DNA of 64,000 nt from Lysinibacillus_B sp042920265 (GTDB taxonomy: Bacteria > Bacillota > Bacilli > Bacillales_A > Planococcaceae). The DNA lies in the NCBI RefSeq assembly GCF_042920265.1, contig NZ_JBDQZI010000003.1, positions 186,001 to 250,000 of the forward strand, read 5' to 3'. The notes under the pieces are model-generated. The model ran no database searches and had not been told where the DNA came from. It saw only the letters and a list, made by a program, of their open reading frames with translations. The translations under genes were made by a program, and so were the position numbers. Below, one piece after another: positions 8,850 through 16,879 of this stretch; the stretch's first letter is position 1; each line of letters opens with the position of its first letter.

Positions 8850-9782
8850 ATCGAACCGATTAATCGAGCATTAAAAAGTATAAAAATTCCATCCTTTCAA
8901 GAGCGATATGAGGCGATGCGAAAAGAAATTGTAAACAATAAACAAGTACAAAAGTTTGTGATAGAAAATGATGTAACATCAAGTGTCATCGATAGAAGCT
9001 TATCGAAATTAGATGAATTTATTTCTCAAACTGCTACATGTTGTGGTGCACAATCGACTGCCTGTTGTAGCAATATGCTAGCAGGCTTTGTACCTGAACT
9101 TTATATGCTACGTGGAAATATTGAAATTAAGTATGTGCGTTGTGAGCAAAAAATACGTGAAGATGAGCACCGTGAAACAGCGACGATGATTTCGAGTATG
9201 TATATGCCGAAAGATGTTTTAAAAGCCACATTAAAAGATTTAATGATTGATGATCAATCGCGTTTAGAGATTGCACATAAAGCAGCAGACTTTATTGCAC
9301 AATATAAAACAACAGGTGAGTTACCATCAAAGGGCTTTTATTTATACGGTAAATTTGGTGTAGGCAAATCCTTTGTTTTAGGCGCCGTTGCGAACGAGCT
9401 AGCTGCATTAAAAGTAAAATCTGTCGTCGTATTTGTACCAGAGTTTTTACGTGAAATGAAAAATTCTATCCAAGATCAAACCTTAAACGAAAAGATTGAT
9501 TATGTAAAAAAAGCACCTGTATTAATGTTAGACGATATTGGAGCAGAGACGATGTCGGCATGGACGCGTGATGAAATTTTAGGGACAATCATGCATTACC
9601 GTATGAGTGAACAATTACCGACGTTTATTACATCGAATTTTGATTATGCAGGACTGGAGCATCATTTAGCGCAATCGCAGCGCGGAGACATTGAAGTTGT
9701 AAAGGCTGCTCGTATTATGGAGCGCATTAAGGCGATTACAATACCGATTTGTATGGAAGGCATTAATCGTCGAAATTCGTAA
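8850..9782 (+). CDS. dnaI: Primosomal protein DnaI, helicase loader (ATC start)
   Basis: AAA+ helicase loader of 310 residues. Walker A is GKFGVGKS, Walker B VLMLDDIGAE, and a Cys-rich zinc-binding N-terminal domain is visible (CCGAQSTACC). The first ATG is 8916, but the frame continues upstream with EPINRALKSIKIPSFQERYEAM, which matches the conserved N-terminus of B. subtilis DnaI (MEPI...). No ATG, GTG or TTG lies there; ATC 8850 comes seven bases after AGGTG (8838-8842) and restores the family length of about 311. ATT 8844 is possible too. dnaB stops two bases before, so coupling is likely. Confidence 0.88.
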   Translation: MEPINRALKSIKIPSFQERYEAMRKEIVNNKQVQKFVIENDVTSSVIDRSLSKLDEFISQTATCCGAQSTACCSNMLAGFVPELYMLRGNIEIKYVRCEQKIREDEHRETATMISSMYMPKDVLKATLKDLMIDDQSRLEIAHKAADFIAQYKTTGELPSKGFYLYGKFGVGKSFVLGAVANELAALKVKSVVVFVPEFLREMKNSIQDQTLNEKIDYVKKAPVLMLDDIGAETMSAWTRDEILGTIMHYRMSEQLPTFITSNFDYAGLEHHLAQSQRGDIEVVKAARIMERIKAITIPICMEGINRRNS

Positions 9783-9802
9783 CATTTTAGCAGTTGATTT
9801 TT

Positions 9803-10079
9803 TTGACAACGAGGCGTATACTGTCCTAGTAATTAAACAACTCAAAATGCTTTGAAAAGGACACGGAATTTGTGCACCGACTTGTAGAGAGGGGAGCCTT
9901 GGCTGGGAGCTTCCTAGTACGACGCAAATTTTACTACCTTGGAGCTTCAGCGAGGACAATTCGCTGGCGTTATTCAGTACGTTAACTGACCTAGAGCTTC
10001 GTTCGAGAATTTTTCTCGGAAGGAAGAAGGGTGGAACCACGAGCATACGCGTCGTCCCTTTTTGGGATGGCGTTTTTTT
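9803..10079 (+). promoter_or_regulatory. T-box riboswitch of thrS
   Basis: A -35-like TTGACA (9803-9808) with a weak -10 (TAGTAA, spacer 18) precedes the leader. Near the 3' end is the T-box sequence AAGGGTGGAACCACG (10028-10041), which forms the antiterminator by binding uncharged tRNA. The competing terminator is CGTCGTCCC/GGGATGGCG (10050-10058 with 10064-10072) plus seven T. GAGAGGGGAG further up fits the Stem I AG-bulge region. The specifier should be a Thr codon, but I could not place it with confidence. Confidence 0.88.
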
Positions 10080-10102
10080 ATTTGGTCAGATTGCATGAAA
10101 TC

Positions 10103-10171
10103 CGCTCATATATTGTTCGGACTCGCTGATAACATTTAAAAATCGCCGATATTTCATCTGAACCCGCCGAT
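10103..10171. repeat. Four phased CGCYSAT motifs in the thrS leader
   Basis: CGCTCAT (10103), CGCTGAT (10124), CGCCGAT (10144) and CGCCGAT (10165) follow each other at 21, 20 and 21 bases, about two helical turns. They sit between the T-box terminator and the thrS SD. The sequence between the motifs is not conserved. Function unknown. Confidence 0.5.
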
Positions 10172-10218
10172 CAATCTCGAATGGATGACACAAACAATAA
10201 TTCAAGGAGGACATCTAT

Positions 10219-12150
10219 ATGTCAGAAATGATTAAAATTACTTTTCCAGACGGAAACGTAAAAGAATTTGAAAAAGGTATTTCTACGTTAGACATTGCTG
10301 GCTCTATTAGCCCAGGCCTAAAAAAATCAGCTCTTGCTGGTAAAGTGAACGGTGCATTAGTAGACGCCAAAACACCAATCGAAGCAGATGCAGTAATCGA
10401 AATTATTACAAATAAATCACCAGAAGCGTTAGAAATCCTGCGTCACTCAACGGCTCACTTAACAGCACAAGCAGTAAAACGCGTATTCCCAGATGCAAAA
10501 TTAGGGATTGGTCCAGTGATTGAATCTGGTTTCTACTATGATATTGATTCGCCAACACCGATTACAGCGGAAGACTTACCGACAATTGAAAAAGAAATGA
10601 AAAAAATCATTGCTGAAAACATTGAAATTGAGCGTAAAAACGTATCACGTGACGAAGCGCAAAAAATTTATGAAGAAGTTGGCGATGAGTATAAATTAGA
10701 ATTACTTGATGCTATTCCAGCAGGTGAACAAGTATCGATCTACTACCAAGGGGATTTCTTTGACCTTTGTCGTGGTGTACACGTACCATCAACGGGTAAA
10801 TTAAAAGAGTTCAAACTATTATCTTTAGCAGGCGCTTACTGGCGTGGTAACTCAGACAATAAAATGTTACAACGTATTTACGGTACGGCTTTCTTCACAA
10901 AAGAGGAGTTAAAGCATCACTTACAAATGCTTGAAGAAGCCAAAGAACGTGACCACCGTAAAATTGGTAAAGAGCTTGATTTATTCATGACTTCTCAAAC
11001 TGTAGGTCAAGGTTTACCACTTTGGTTACCAAATGGTGCGACAATCCGCCGTACAATTGAGCGTTATATCGTGGATAAAGAGCTAGCGCTGGGCTATAAA
11101 CATGTGTACACACCAGTACTAGGCTCGAAAAAATTATATGAAACATCTGGTCACTGGGATCACTACCAAGACTCCATTTTCCCACCAATGGAAATGGATA
11201 ATGAAACATTAATTATGCGTCCAATGAACTGCCCACATCATATGATGATATTCAAAAATGGTTTACACTCATACCGCCATTTACCAATTCGTATTGCAGA
11301 GCTTGGTACAATGCACCGTTATGAAATGAGTGGTGCTGTTTCAGGTTTACAACGTGTTCGTGGGATGACGTTAAACGATGCTCACATTTTTGTTCGTCCA
11401 GATCAAATTAAAACAGAATTCAAAAAAGTTGTAGAGCTAATCTTAGCGGTATACAAAGATTTCGATCTTAACGATTACTCATTCCGTTTATCTTACCGTG
11501 ATCCAGCAGATAAAGAGAAATACTTCGACGATGATGCGATGTGGGAAAAAGCACAAAGCATGTTAAAAGAAGCGATGGATGAGCTTGGACTTGATTACTA
11601 CGAAGCTGAGGGCGAAGCAGCATTCTACGGTCCAAAGCTAGACGTGCAAGTAAAAACAGCGATTGGGAAAGAAGAAACACTATCAACTGCCCAACTTGAC
11701 TTCTTATTACCAGAACGCTTTGACTTAACTTATATTGGTGAAGATGGCCAGCCGCAACGACCAGTTGTTATTCACCGCGGTGTTGTATCAACAATGGAGC
11801 GTTTCGTAGCCTTCTTAATCGAAGAATATAAAGGCGCATTCCCAACTTGGTTAGCACCAGTGCAAACTACAATTATCCCAGTTTCAAACGCAGTGCACTA
11901 TGATTATGCGCGTAAAATTCAAGAGAAATTACAAGCAGCAGGTATTCGTGTTGAGATGGATGACCGCGAAGAGAAACTTGGTTACAAAATCCGTGAATCA
12001 CAAATGAAGAAAATCCCGTACATGCTTGTGATCGGGGACAAAGAAGTAGAAGCGGGTGGCGTAAACGTTCGTCGTTACGGCTCGAAAGATTCTGAGACAA
12101 TCAGCTTTGAAGAGTTCCTAAGCAACATTAGAGCAGAAGTAACAAAATAA
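10219..12150 (+). CDS. thrS: Threonyl-tRNA synthetase
   Basis: Class II synthetase of 643 residues that charges tRNA-Thr. Order of domains: TGS (about 1-64), the second-additional editing domain (HSTAHLTAQAVKRVFP), catalytic core, anticodon-binding domain (about 540-643). Visible motifs: RPMNCPHHMMIF with the zinc Cys, motif 2 GTMHRYEMSGAVSGLQRVRG, and motif 3 HRGVVSTMERF. SD AAGGAGG. Expression is controlled by the upstream T-box. Full family length. Confidence 0.97.
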   Translation: MSEMIKITFPDGNVKEFEKGISTLDIAGSISPGLKKSALAGKVNGALVDAKTPIEADAVIEIITNKSPEALEILRHSTAHLTAQAVKRVFPDAKLGIGPVIESGFYYDIDSPTPITAEDLPTIEKEMKKIIAENIEIERKNVSRDEAQKIYEEVGDEYKLELLDAIPAGEQVSIYYQGDFFDLCRGVHVPSTGKLKEFKLLSLAGAYWRGNSDNKMLQRIYGTAFFTKEELKHHLQMLEEAKERDHRKIGKELDLFMTSQTVGQGLPLWLPNGATIRRTIERYIVDKELALGYKHVYTPVLGSKKLYETSGHWDHYQDSIFPPMEMDNETLIMRPMNCPHHMMIFKNGLHSYRHLPIRIAELGTMHRYEMSGAVSGLQRVRGMTLNDAHIFVRPDQIKTEFKKVVELILAVYKDFDLNDYSFRLSYRDPADKEKYFDDDAMWEKAQSMLKEAMDELGLDYYEAEGEAAFYGPKLDVQVKTAIGKEETLSTAQLDFLLPERFDLTYIGEDGQPQRPVVIHRGVVSTMERFVAFLIEEYKGAFPTWLAPVQTTIIPVSNAVHYDYARKIQEKLQAAGIRVEMDDREEKLGYKIRESQMKKIPYMLVIGDKEVEAGGVNVRRYGSKDSETISFEEFLSNIRAEVTK

Positions 12151-12159
12151 TAAATAGAA

Positions 12160-12200
12160 CGGGCTGTCAAAAGGGATAATTCCCTTTTTTACAGCCGTTT
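12160..12200 (+). terminator. thrS terminator
   Basis: GGGCTGT and ACAGCC enclose an inner AAAAGGGA/TCCCTTTT hairpin followed by T residues. Confidence 0.65.
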
Positions 12201-12276
12201 CTTACATATTCGCATCATGAGATATGAGACAGTTCTACTAGCTCATGCAATGATATATTTTTTTGGAAATAAATTA

Positions 12277-12305
12277 TTGACACTATATTACGTCCATGGT
12301 ATGAT
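12277..12305 (+). promoter_or_regulatory. Sigma-A promoter of infC-rpmI-rplT
   Basis: TTGACA (12277-12282), spacer of 17, TATGAT (12300-12305). The start would be near 12312, giving a leader of about 240 bases. Confidence 0.85.
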
Positions 12306-12311
12306 TGTTTA

Positions 12312-12475
12312 GGTTATGAATACAAGTTTGAAGAAGAGGCTGCCCGCTTCTCACCTGAATGAACGCATCTTGCTGTTTACAGGTTGAATACGTTGAATTG
12401 TTTTACGTTATTAGTACGTATGCACATACAGTGGGCGGACACCTTTCTAAAAGTCCGCTCTTTTTTTATGGACAT
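12312..12475 (+). promoter_or_regulatory. L20 leader (ribosomal protein autoregulation)
   Basis: The long leader carries GGCTGCCCGCTTCTCACCTG (12339-12358), which I recognise from Bacillales infC leaders, and a terminator GGGCGGAC/GTCCGCTC (12433-12440 with 12453-12460) followed by seven T. GCCC upstream can pair with GGGC of the terminator arm, the usual switch. L20, made by rplT, is known to bind such leaders and stop transcription. Confidence 0.75.
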
Positions 12476-12550
12476 ATCGAAAGTGTACCGTTCAACTCGG
12501 GTCATTCTCAAGCCCAAACCATGTATTCGCGCACATTATGGAGGTGGATT

Positions 12551-13069
12551 ATTATTAGCAAAGACATGTATGTAAACGAAGGCATCCGCGCACGTGAACT
12601 TCGTCTAATTGACCATAACGGTGAACAACTAGGTGTTAAATCACGAAACGAAGCGCTTGAAATTGCCGCTCGTGTTAACTTGGATCTTGTCCTTGTGGCC
12701 CCTCAAGCCAAGCCCCCGGTCGCACGTATCATGGACTATGGTAAATTTAAGTTTGAACAGCAAAAGAAAGACCGTGAAGTTCGTAAAAATCAAAAGATCA
12801 TCAATATAAAAGAGGTTCGTCTGAGCCCAACAATTGATGAACATGATTTCCAAACGAAATTACGTGCTGCACAGAAGTTCCTTGAAAAGGGAGACAAAGT
12901 GAAAGCGTCTATTCGTTTTAAAGGTCGTGCAATCACACACAAAGAAATTGGTCAACGTGTGTTAGATCGCTTTGCTGAAGCTTGTGCTGAAGTATCAACG
13001 GTTGAACAAAAGCCGAAGATGGATGGCCGAAGCATGTTCTTAGTTCTTAACCCAAAGAACGAGAAGTAA
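12551..13069 (+). CDS. infC: Translation initiation factor IF-3 (ATT start)
   Basis: IF-3 binds the 30S subunit and rejects non-standard starts. The 172-residue product begins (M)ISKDMYVNEGIRARELRLID, matching B. subtilis IF-3. The codon for the first residue is ATT 12551, six bases after GGAGG (12540-12544); no ATG exists before residue 6. An ATT start is the known way IF-3 controls its own synthesis. The open frame reaches back to 12359 through the leader, but that part is not coding. Followed by rpmI and rplT. Confidence 0.95.
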   Translation: MISKDMYVNEGIRARELRLIDHNGEQLGVKSRNEALEIAARVNLDLVLVAPQAKPPVARIMDYGKFKFEQQKKDREVRKNQKIINIKEVRLSPTIDEHDFQTKLRAAQKFLEKGDKVKASIRFKGRAITHKEIGQRVLDRFAEACAEVSTVEQKPKMDGRSMFLVLNPKNEK

Positions 13070-13101
13070 TAATGAATTGATCAGTTTAGGAGGAAATCGA
13101 C

Positions 13102-13302
13102 ATGCCAAAAATGAAAACTCACCGTGGCGCTGCTAAGCGTTTCAAAAAAACAGGTACTGGTAAATTAAAATTTGACCGTGCTTATGGTAGCCACTTATTT
13201 GCTAACAAATCAACAAAGCAAAAGCGTCAACTGCGTAAAGCAAAAATCGCTACTTCTGGCGATTTCAAACGCATTCGTACATTATTAACTTACATGAAGT
13301 AA
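13102..13302 (+). CDS. rpmI: Ribosomal protein bL35
   Basis: Basic 66-residue 50S protein beginning MPKMKTHRGAAKRFKKTG, the L35 signature. SD AGGAGG. Second gene of the infC operon, 32 bases after infC. Confidence 0.97.
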   Translation: MPKMKTHRGAAKRFKKTGTGKLKFDRAYGSHLFANKSTKQKRQLRKAKIATSGDFKRIRTLLTYMK

Positions 13303-13371
13303 TCTAACATTGAACATTCAGGTTCGACATATAAAATACACATTCGAGAGAATTAGCAGGAGGTAATTACT

Positions 13372-13731
13372 ATGCCACGCGTAAAAGGCGGAACAGTAAC
13401 ACGCGCTCGTCGCAAAAAAGTATTAAAATTAGCTAAAGGTTACTTTGGTTCAAAACACACGTTATACAAAGTAGCTAACCAAGCAGTAATGAAGTCAGGT
13501 GTATATGCATACCGTGACCGTCGTCAAAAGAAACGTGATTTCCGTAAATTATGGATCACTCGTATCAATGCAGCTGCTCGCATGAATGGTCTTTCTTACA
13601 GCCGTTTAATGCACGGTTTAAAATTAGCTGGTATCGAAGTTAACCGTAAAATGTTAGCTGACTTAGCTGTAACTGATGCTGCAGCATTCACACAATTAGC
13701 AGAAGCTGCAAAAACTGCACAAGCTAAATAA
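13372..13731 (+). CDS. rplT: Ribosomal protein bL20
   Basis: Basic 119-residue 50S assembly protein beginning MPRVKGGTVTRARRKK, with GYFGSKHTLYK and the C-terminal LMHGLKLAGIEVNRKMLADLA that binds RNA. SD AGGAGG. It should repress its own operon through the leader upstream of infC. The last seven codons and the stop are repeated 102 bases downstream (see the tandem tail entry), leaving the gene intact. Confidence 0.97.
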   Translation: MPRVKGGTVTRARRKKVLKLAKGYFGSKHTLYKVANQAVMKSGVYAYRDRRQKKRDFRKLWITRINAAARMNGLSYSRLMHGLKLAGIEVNRKMLADLAVTDAAAFTQLAEAAKTAQAK

Positions 13732-13833
13732 GAAGTAGATACTTTTCTAGTACTTAAAAGCTTTCAGATGAAGCTTTGCACTTTCTGTACCGAAAGCGAA
13801 GCGACAGGTACAAAAACTGCACAAGCTAAATAA
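13709..13833 (+). repeat. Tandem duplication of the rplT 3' end around a hairpin
   Basis: A 23-base segment covering the last rplT codons and the stop (13709-13731) recurs exactly at 13811-13833. The second copy would read TKTAQAK-stop, the same residues as the gene's end. The 79 bases between contain CGAAAGCGAAGCGACAGG, a module of the repeat family seen reversed at 18.8 kb. The operon terminator lies after the second copy, which suggests the distal tail is the original one. Confidence 0.85.
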
Positions 13834-13845
13834 TTTTAATAAGTA

Positions 13846-13877
13846 AAGACTGATAGGGGCTCCTATCAGTCTTTTTT
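13846..13877 (+). terminator. infC operon terminator
   Basis: Twelve-pair stem AAGACTGATAGG/CCTATCAGTCTT with a four-base loop and a T run. Confidence 0.9.
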
Positions 13878-13907
13878 AATAGATATACATAAGAAAGGGG
13901 ATACTCT

Positions 13908-14168
13908 ATGGAATTAGCAGTCTATGCATATGTTGGTGTTTTATCACTCATCTTATTTGTTTTAATGTATAACGACAAACAAAAAGCGATTAAAAAGGAA
14001 TGGCGCATTGCGGAAAAAACATTATTGACTATTGCTATATTGGGCGGAGCAATAGGAGGTGTGCTCGGGATGTACTTATTCCGACATAAAACAAAACATA
14101 ACACTTTTGCTTTTGGATTTCCTTTACTCGCGGCGATTCAGATTTTTATTATTGTGAATGTAGTATAG
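13908..14168 (+). CDS. ysdA: DUF1294 membrane protein, YsdA-like
   Basis: An 86-residue protein with hydrophobic segments at about 3-20, 38-56 and 68-86, and the DUF1294 pattern: NDKQKAIKKEWRI before the second helix and FRHKTKHNTFAFGFP after it. B. subtilis ysdA also follows rplT. SD AAAGGGG. The function of the family is unknown. Confidence 0.85.
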   Translation: MELAVYAYVGVLSLILFVLMYNDKQKAIKKEWRIAEKTLLTIAILGGAIGGVLGMYLFRHKTKHNTFAFGFPLLAAIQIFIIVNVV

Positions 14169-14530
14169 AGAAATAAATGGACAAATAGAATATGTTTGTT
14201 TTATGAAAGTAAATTAAATTTTCACAAAAGTAGTTGCACGTATGTTCCGCACGAGCCTCCTTAGCAAGGCTCGTTCCTCCGCTTTACACTTCTTACTTGT
14301 TCTCATTCTGCACGCTCATGCGGTATTGCAGATGCAATCATTATTAACTGCTATAACTGATAAATTCAACTGATATAAATGTGAGAATAAATACTAGCAT
14401 TTTATAATAGTATATTATGAAATAATGTATTTATCTTATTAGAAATATGATATCTAGCTCGCCTATCGTAATTAAATTGCTAATGAAAATTACTAAACGC
14501 GTATTGTTTTAGGAAAGAGGGAGAGTTTCA
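14169..14530. other. Intergenic region without a gene
   Basis: An ACGAGCCT/AGGCTCGT hairpin near 14250-14275 and an ATTGCA/TGCAAT hairpin near 14323-14337 are visible. No SD-preceded frame was found. Just before the next gene (14468-14505) there is an A+T-rich region with TCGTAAT, a half-match to a Zur box; too weak to call. Confidence 0.5.
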
Positions 14531-15526
14531 ATGCAGTATAGACAGCAAGCTAAATCTAGTCATATGTCAACGGTTACGATAATAGGTTTGTTTATTGGTA
14601 TCACTTTTATCCTCCCCATTTTATCAACAAAAGAATTCATTTCGATTCCCAATTCTTTTCAGCAGTTGAATACTATTTTTCTTAGCATATTAATCGAAGC
14701 GATACCGTTTGTACTAATTGGTGTACTGATAGCTGGATTTATTCAAATCTTTATTACAGAAGAGCAGATTCGCGCTTGGATTCCGAAAAATAAATTATTC
14801 GCCGTTTTTATGAGTTGTGTAGTAGGAGCATTATTTCCAGCTTGTGAATGTGGTATTGTACCGATTGTGCGGAGATTAGTCGAGAAGGGTGTCCCTCTAT
14901 ATGCAGGGGTTGGCTTTTTGTTAACAGGACCGCTTATTAACCCGATTGTGATTGTATCTACTTATATGGCATTTGGAAACGATCTGAAAATGGCTTTATT
15001 ACGAATGGGCGTCGGTTTTATAGCAGCCTTGGTTATTGCCTTTATTATTAGTTATTTATTTACATCGAATCAGCTAAAATCAGAAACGCATCTTCCTGCA
15101 TCGAAAGAAAAACGACAGCCATTATTCGTTAGCATGAACAGTATGTTAAAGCATTCAATCGATGAGTTTTTCGATATGAGTAAATATTTAATTATTGGTG
15201 CATTTGCGGCAGCTACTTTACAAACATATGTATCTGCCCAGTCTCTGTTGTTTTTTGGAGATAGTATTTATCATTCGACGATTGTTATGATGGCTTTAGC
15301 GTACTTTTTATCTTTATGTTCAGAGGCAGATGCTTTTATAGGTGCTTCGTTTAAAAATATATTTCCGACCACGTCTATTTTAGCGTTTTTAGTATATGGT
15401 CCGATGATCGATTTAAAAAACACGATTATGTTATTAAGTATATTTAAAGCAAGGTTTGTCTTCATGTTATTTCTTCTTATTACTTCTATTGTTTTTCTCT
15501 TTGTCAGTCTTACGAGTTTTATTTAG
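14531..15526 (+). CDS. ycgR: Predicted permease, UPF0718/DUF318 family (YcgR-like)
   Basis: Integral membrane protein of 331 residues with about eight hydrophobic helices and the family motif FPACECGIVPIVRRL (two Cys around Glu), then GVPLYAGVGFLLTGPLINP. The family is a predicted permease; its substrate is not established. SD GAAAGAGGGAGAG. Sixteen bases later the YcgQ-like gene begins, the conserved partner in B. subtilis, so the two products probably act together at the membrane. Confidence 0.85.
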   Translation: MQYRQQAKSSHMSTVTIIGLFIGITFILPILSTKEFISIPNSFQQLNTIFLSILIEAIPFVLIGVLIAGFIQIFITEEQIRAWIPKNKLFAVFMSCVVGALFPACECGIVPIVRRLVEKGVPLYAGVGFLLTGPLINPIVIVSTYMAFGNDLKMALLRMGVGFIAALVIAFIISYLFTSNQLKSETHLPASKEKRQPLFVSMNSMLKHSIDEFFDMSKYLIIGAFAAATLQTYVSAQSLLFFGDSIYHSTIVMMALAYFLSLCSEADAFIGASFKNIFPTTSILAFLVYGPMIDLKNTIMLLSIFKARFVFMLFLLITSIVFLFVSLTSFI

Positions 15527-15541
15527 GAGAGGGCGAGAGTC

Positions 15542-16432
15542 GTGTCATTTCATTTACAACATGTTATTAAAGCGATATTACTCGGTTTTTTTGCGTTGTT
15601 TTTTATGAAGCTACATTATACAGGGGAAATTACGAAGTATATTAACCCGAAATATGATGTGATGAGCAAAATCACAGCGTGTATTTTCATTATGTTGTTT
15701 TTGATTCAACTGTTTCGGATAAAACAGCGGCATCATGTTTGTTCCTCAAACTGTAATCATGACCATGGGAATAATCAATTCACTTTGAAAAGGGTGATGG
15801 GCTATAGTATTATCATTTTTCCGATTATTACAGGATTTACACTAAACCCAGCGACATTAAACGCGACCATTGCCGCAAATAAAGGTTCTTTTTTACCACA
15901 ACATCATAGTGAAGAATTCTCTTTGTTTGAACATGCGGACTCCTTGACGGAAAAAGAGGACATTGATATTTATACGGCAGAGGATATTGCTTTACCAAAC
16001 AATAATTATTTAACGGAAGATGAATATGGAAAGCAACTACAATTATTACAAGGTGCTGATATCATTGAAGTAACGGATAGTATGTATGGCCCTTACAATG
16101 AACAATTGAATGACAACCCTCAAAAATATATAGGGAGAAAAATAAAAGTCACAGGATTTGTTTATAAAGAGGAAGGGTTTCATACAAATCAGTTTGTTTT
16201 ATCTCGATTTATGATTGTACATTGCATTGCGGATGCAAGTATACTTGGGTTTTTAGTCGAATCTGAAGAAGCTAACCTTTACGAAGAAGATACTTGGCTT
16301 GCAATCGAGGGCGTGCTAGATGTAACCAATTACAAAGGCTACAATTTCCCTGTCATCAAAGCAACCAATTGGCAAGTGATAGATGAACCAGTAGAACCAT
16401 ATGTGTATCCTGTATTAACATTCATTCAATAA
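15542..16432 (+). CDS. ycgQ: TIGR03943-type membrane protein (YcgQ-like)
   Basis: A 296-residue partner of the permease. Two N-terminal hydrophobic helices (about 8-25 and 38-55) flank a short loop, followed by a Cys/His cluster HHVCSSNCNHDHG near residue 65 that could bind metal. A third helix (about 83-100) leads to a beta-rich extracellular part ending near QVIDEPVEPYVYPVLTF. Start GTG 15542 follows AGGAGAGGG. Function unproven; the Cys/His cluster only suggests metal handling. Confidence 0.85.
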   Translation: MSFHLQHVIKAILLGFFALFFMKLHYTGEITKYINPKYDVMSKITACIFIMLFLIQLFRIKQRHHVCSSNCNHDHGNNQFTLKRVMGYSIIIFPIITGFTLNPATLNATIAANKGSFLPQHHSEEFSLFEHADSLTEKEDIDIYTAEDIALPNNNYLTEDEYGKQLQLLQGADIIEVTDSMYGPYNEQLNDNPQKYIGRKIKVTGFVYKEEGFHTNQFVLSRFMIVHCIADASILGFLVESEEANLYEEDTWLAIEGVLDVTNYKGYNFPVIKATNWQVIDEPVEPYVYPVLTFIQ

Positions 16433-16472
16433 GGGGGCGGCCTTTATAAAAAAGCCGCCTTCCTTTATTCTT
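16431..16472. terminator. Bidirectional terminator between ycgQ and ysdB
   Basis: GGCGGC/GCCGCC stem with A-rich and T-rich flanks on both sides, between two convergent genes. Confidence 0.8.
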
Positions 16473-16845
16473 TCATCAACTGCTCAATTGGATTTTTCCA
16501 GTTGATTTTAGCGTTAGGGTAGTTCATTAAAATTTCCTTCTCTAAAAATAAGAAATCTTCTTTTGTAAAGCCTTGCAACTTCATCGGGTCATGAACAAAT
16601 ATAAAAATCGAGACAACTTCAAATGCATTTTCTGTTGTACCTAAATATTTTTCGCCTTCAAAAAGTGCGCCTTTATAAGAAATAAAAAAGTTTTTGCGTA
16701 CATTTTTCACATCATCATAAAAATAATAATCCCCTTTTTCGTAGGCCTCATCTAGTTTCCGCTTTGGATCTGTCAAATAGCGAACACCTTTGTACAATAT
16801 GTATATAATAAGCGTGATAATTAAAATTCGAAGAAGTAAAGCCAT
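16465..16845 (-). CDS. ysdB: YsdB-like sigma-W pathway protein
   Basis: A 126-residue protein with one N-terminal membrane segment (about 4-20) followed by LTDPKRKLDEAYEKGDYYFYDD and a cytoplasmic domain with YKGALFEGEKYLGTTENAFEV and FTKEDFLFLEKEILMNYPNA. This matches my memory of YsdB, a B. subtilis sigma-W pathway protein, and the position between ysdA and ysdC is conserved. SD AAGGGGG. A near-perfect sigma-W promoter lies just upstream. Molecular function unknown. Confidence 0.85.
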   Translation of the reverse strand: MALLLRILIITLIIYILYKGVRYLTDPKRKLDEAYEKGDYYFYDDVKNVRKNFFISYKGALFEGEKYLGTTENAFEVVSIFIFVHDPMKLQGFTKEDFLFLEKEILMNYPNAKINWKNPIEQLMKE

Positions 16846-16879
16846 AAAAAATTCCCCCTTGCCACATACGTTTCCCTTC

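Noticed and set aside
9850..10040. Exact specifier codon of the thrS T-box
   Set aside because: ACT and ACC triplets occur at several places and Stem I pairing could not be fixed by eye, so no codon was assigned.
9666..10046. 126-codon minus-strand frame
   Set aside because: Covers the thrS T-box leader and the end of dnaI in antisense; structured RNA explains the sequence.
10103..10171. CRISPR-like array in the thrS leader
   Set aside because: The repeated part is only seven bases and the units are 20-21 bases, far below CRISPR repeat and spacer sizes. No other CRISPR, tRNA or rRNA was seen in the window.
12359..12550. N-terminal extension of infC
   Set aside because: It reads through the L20 leader and its terminator; homology to IF-3 begins at 12551 after a good SD.
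14468..14505. Zur-box-like sequence before the YcgR-like gene
   Set aside because: Only the left half (TCGTAAT) fits; the right half is too far from consensus.
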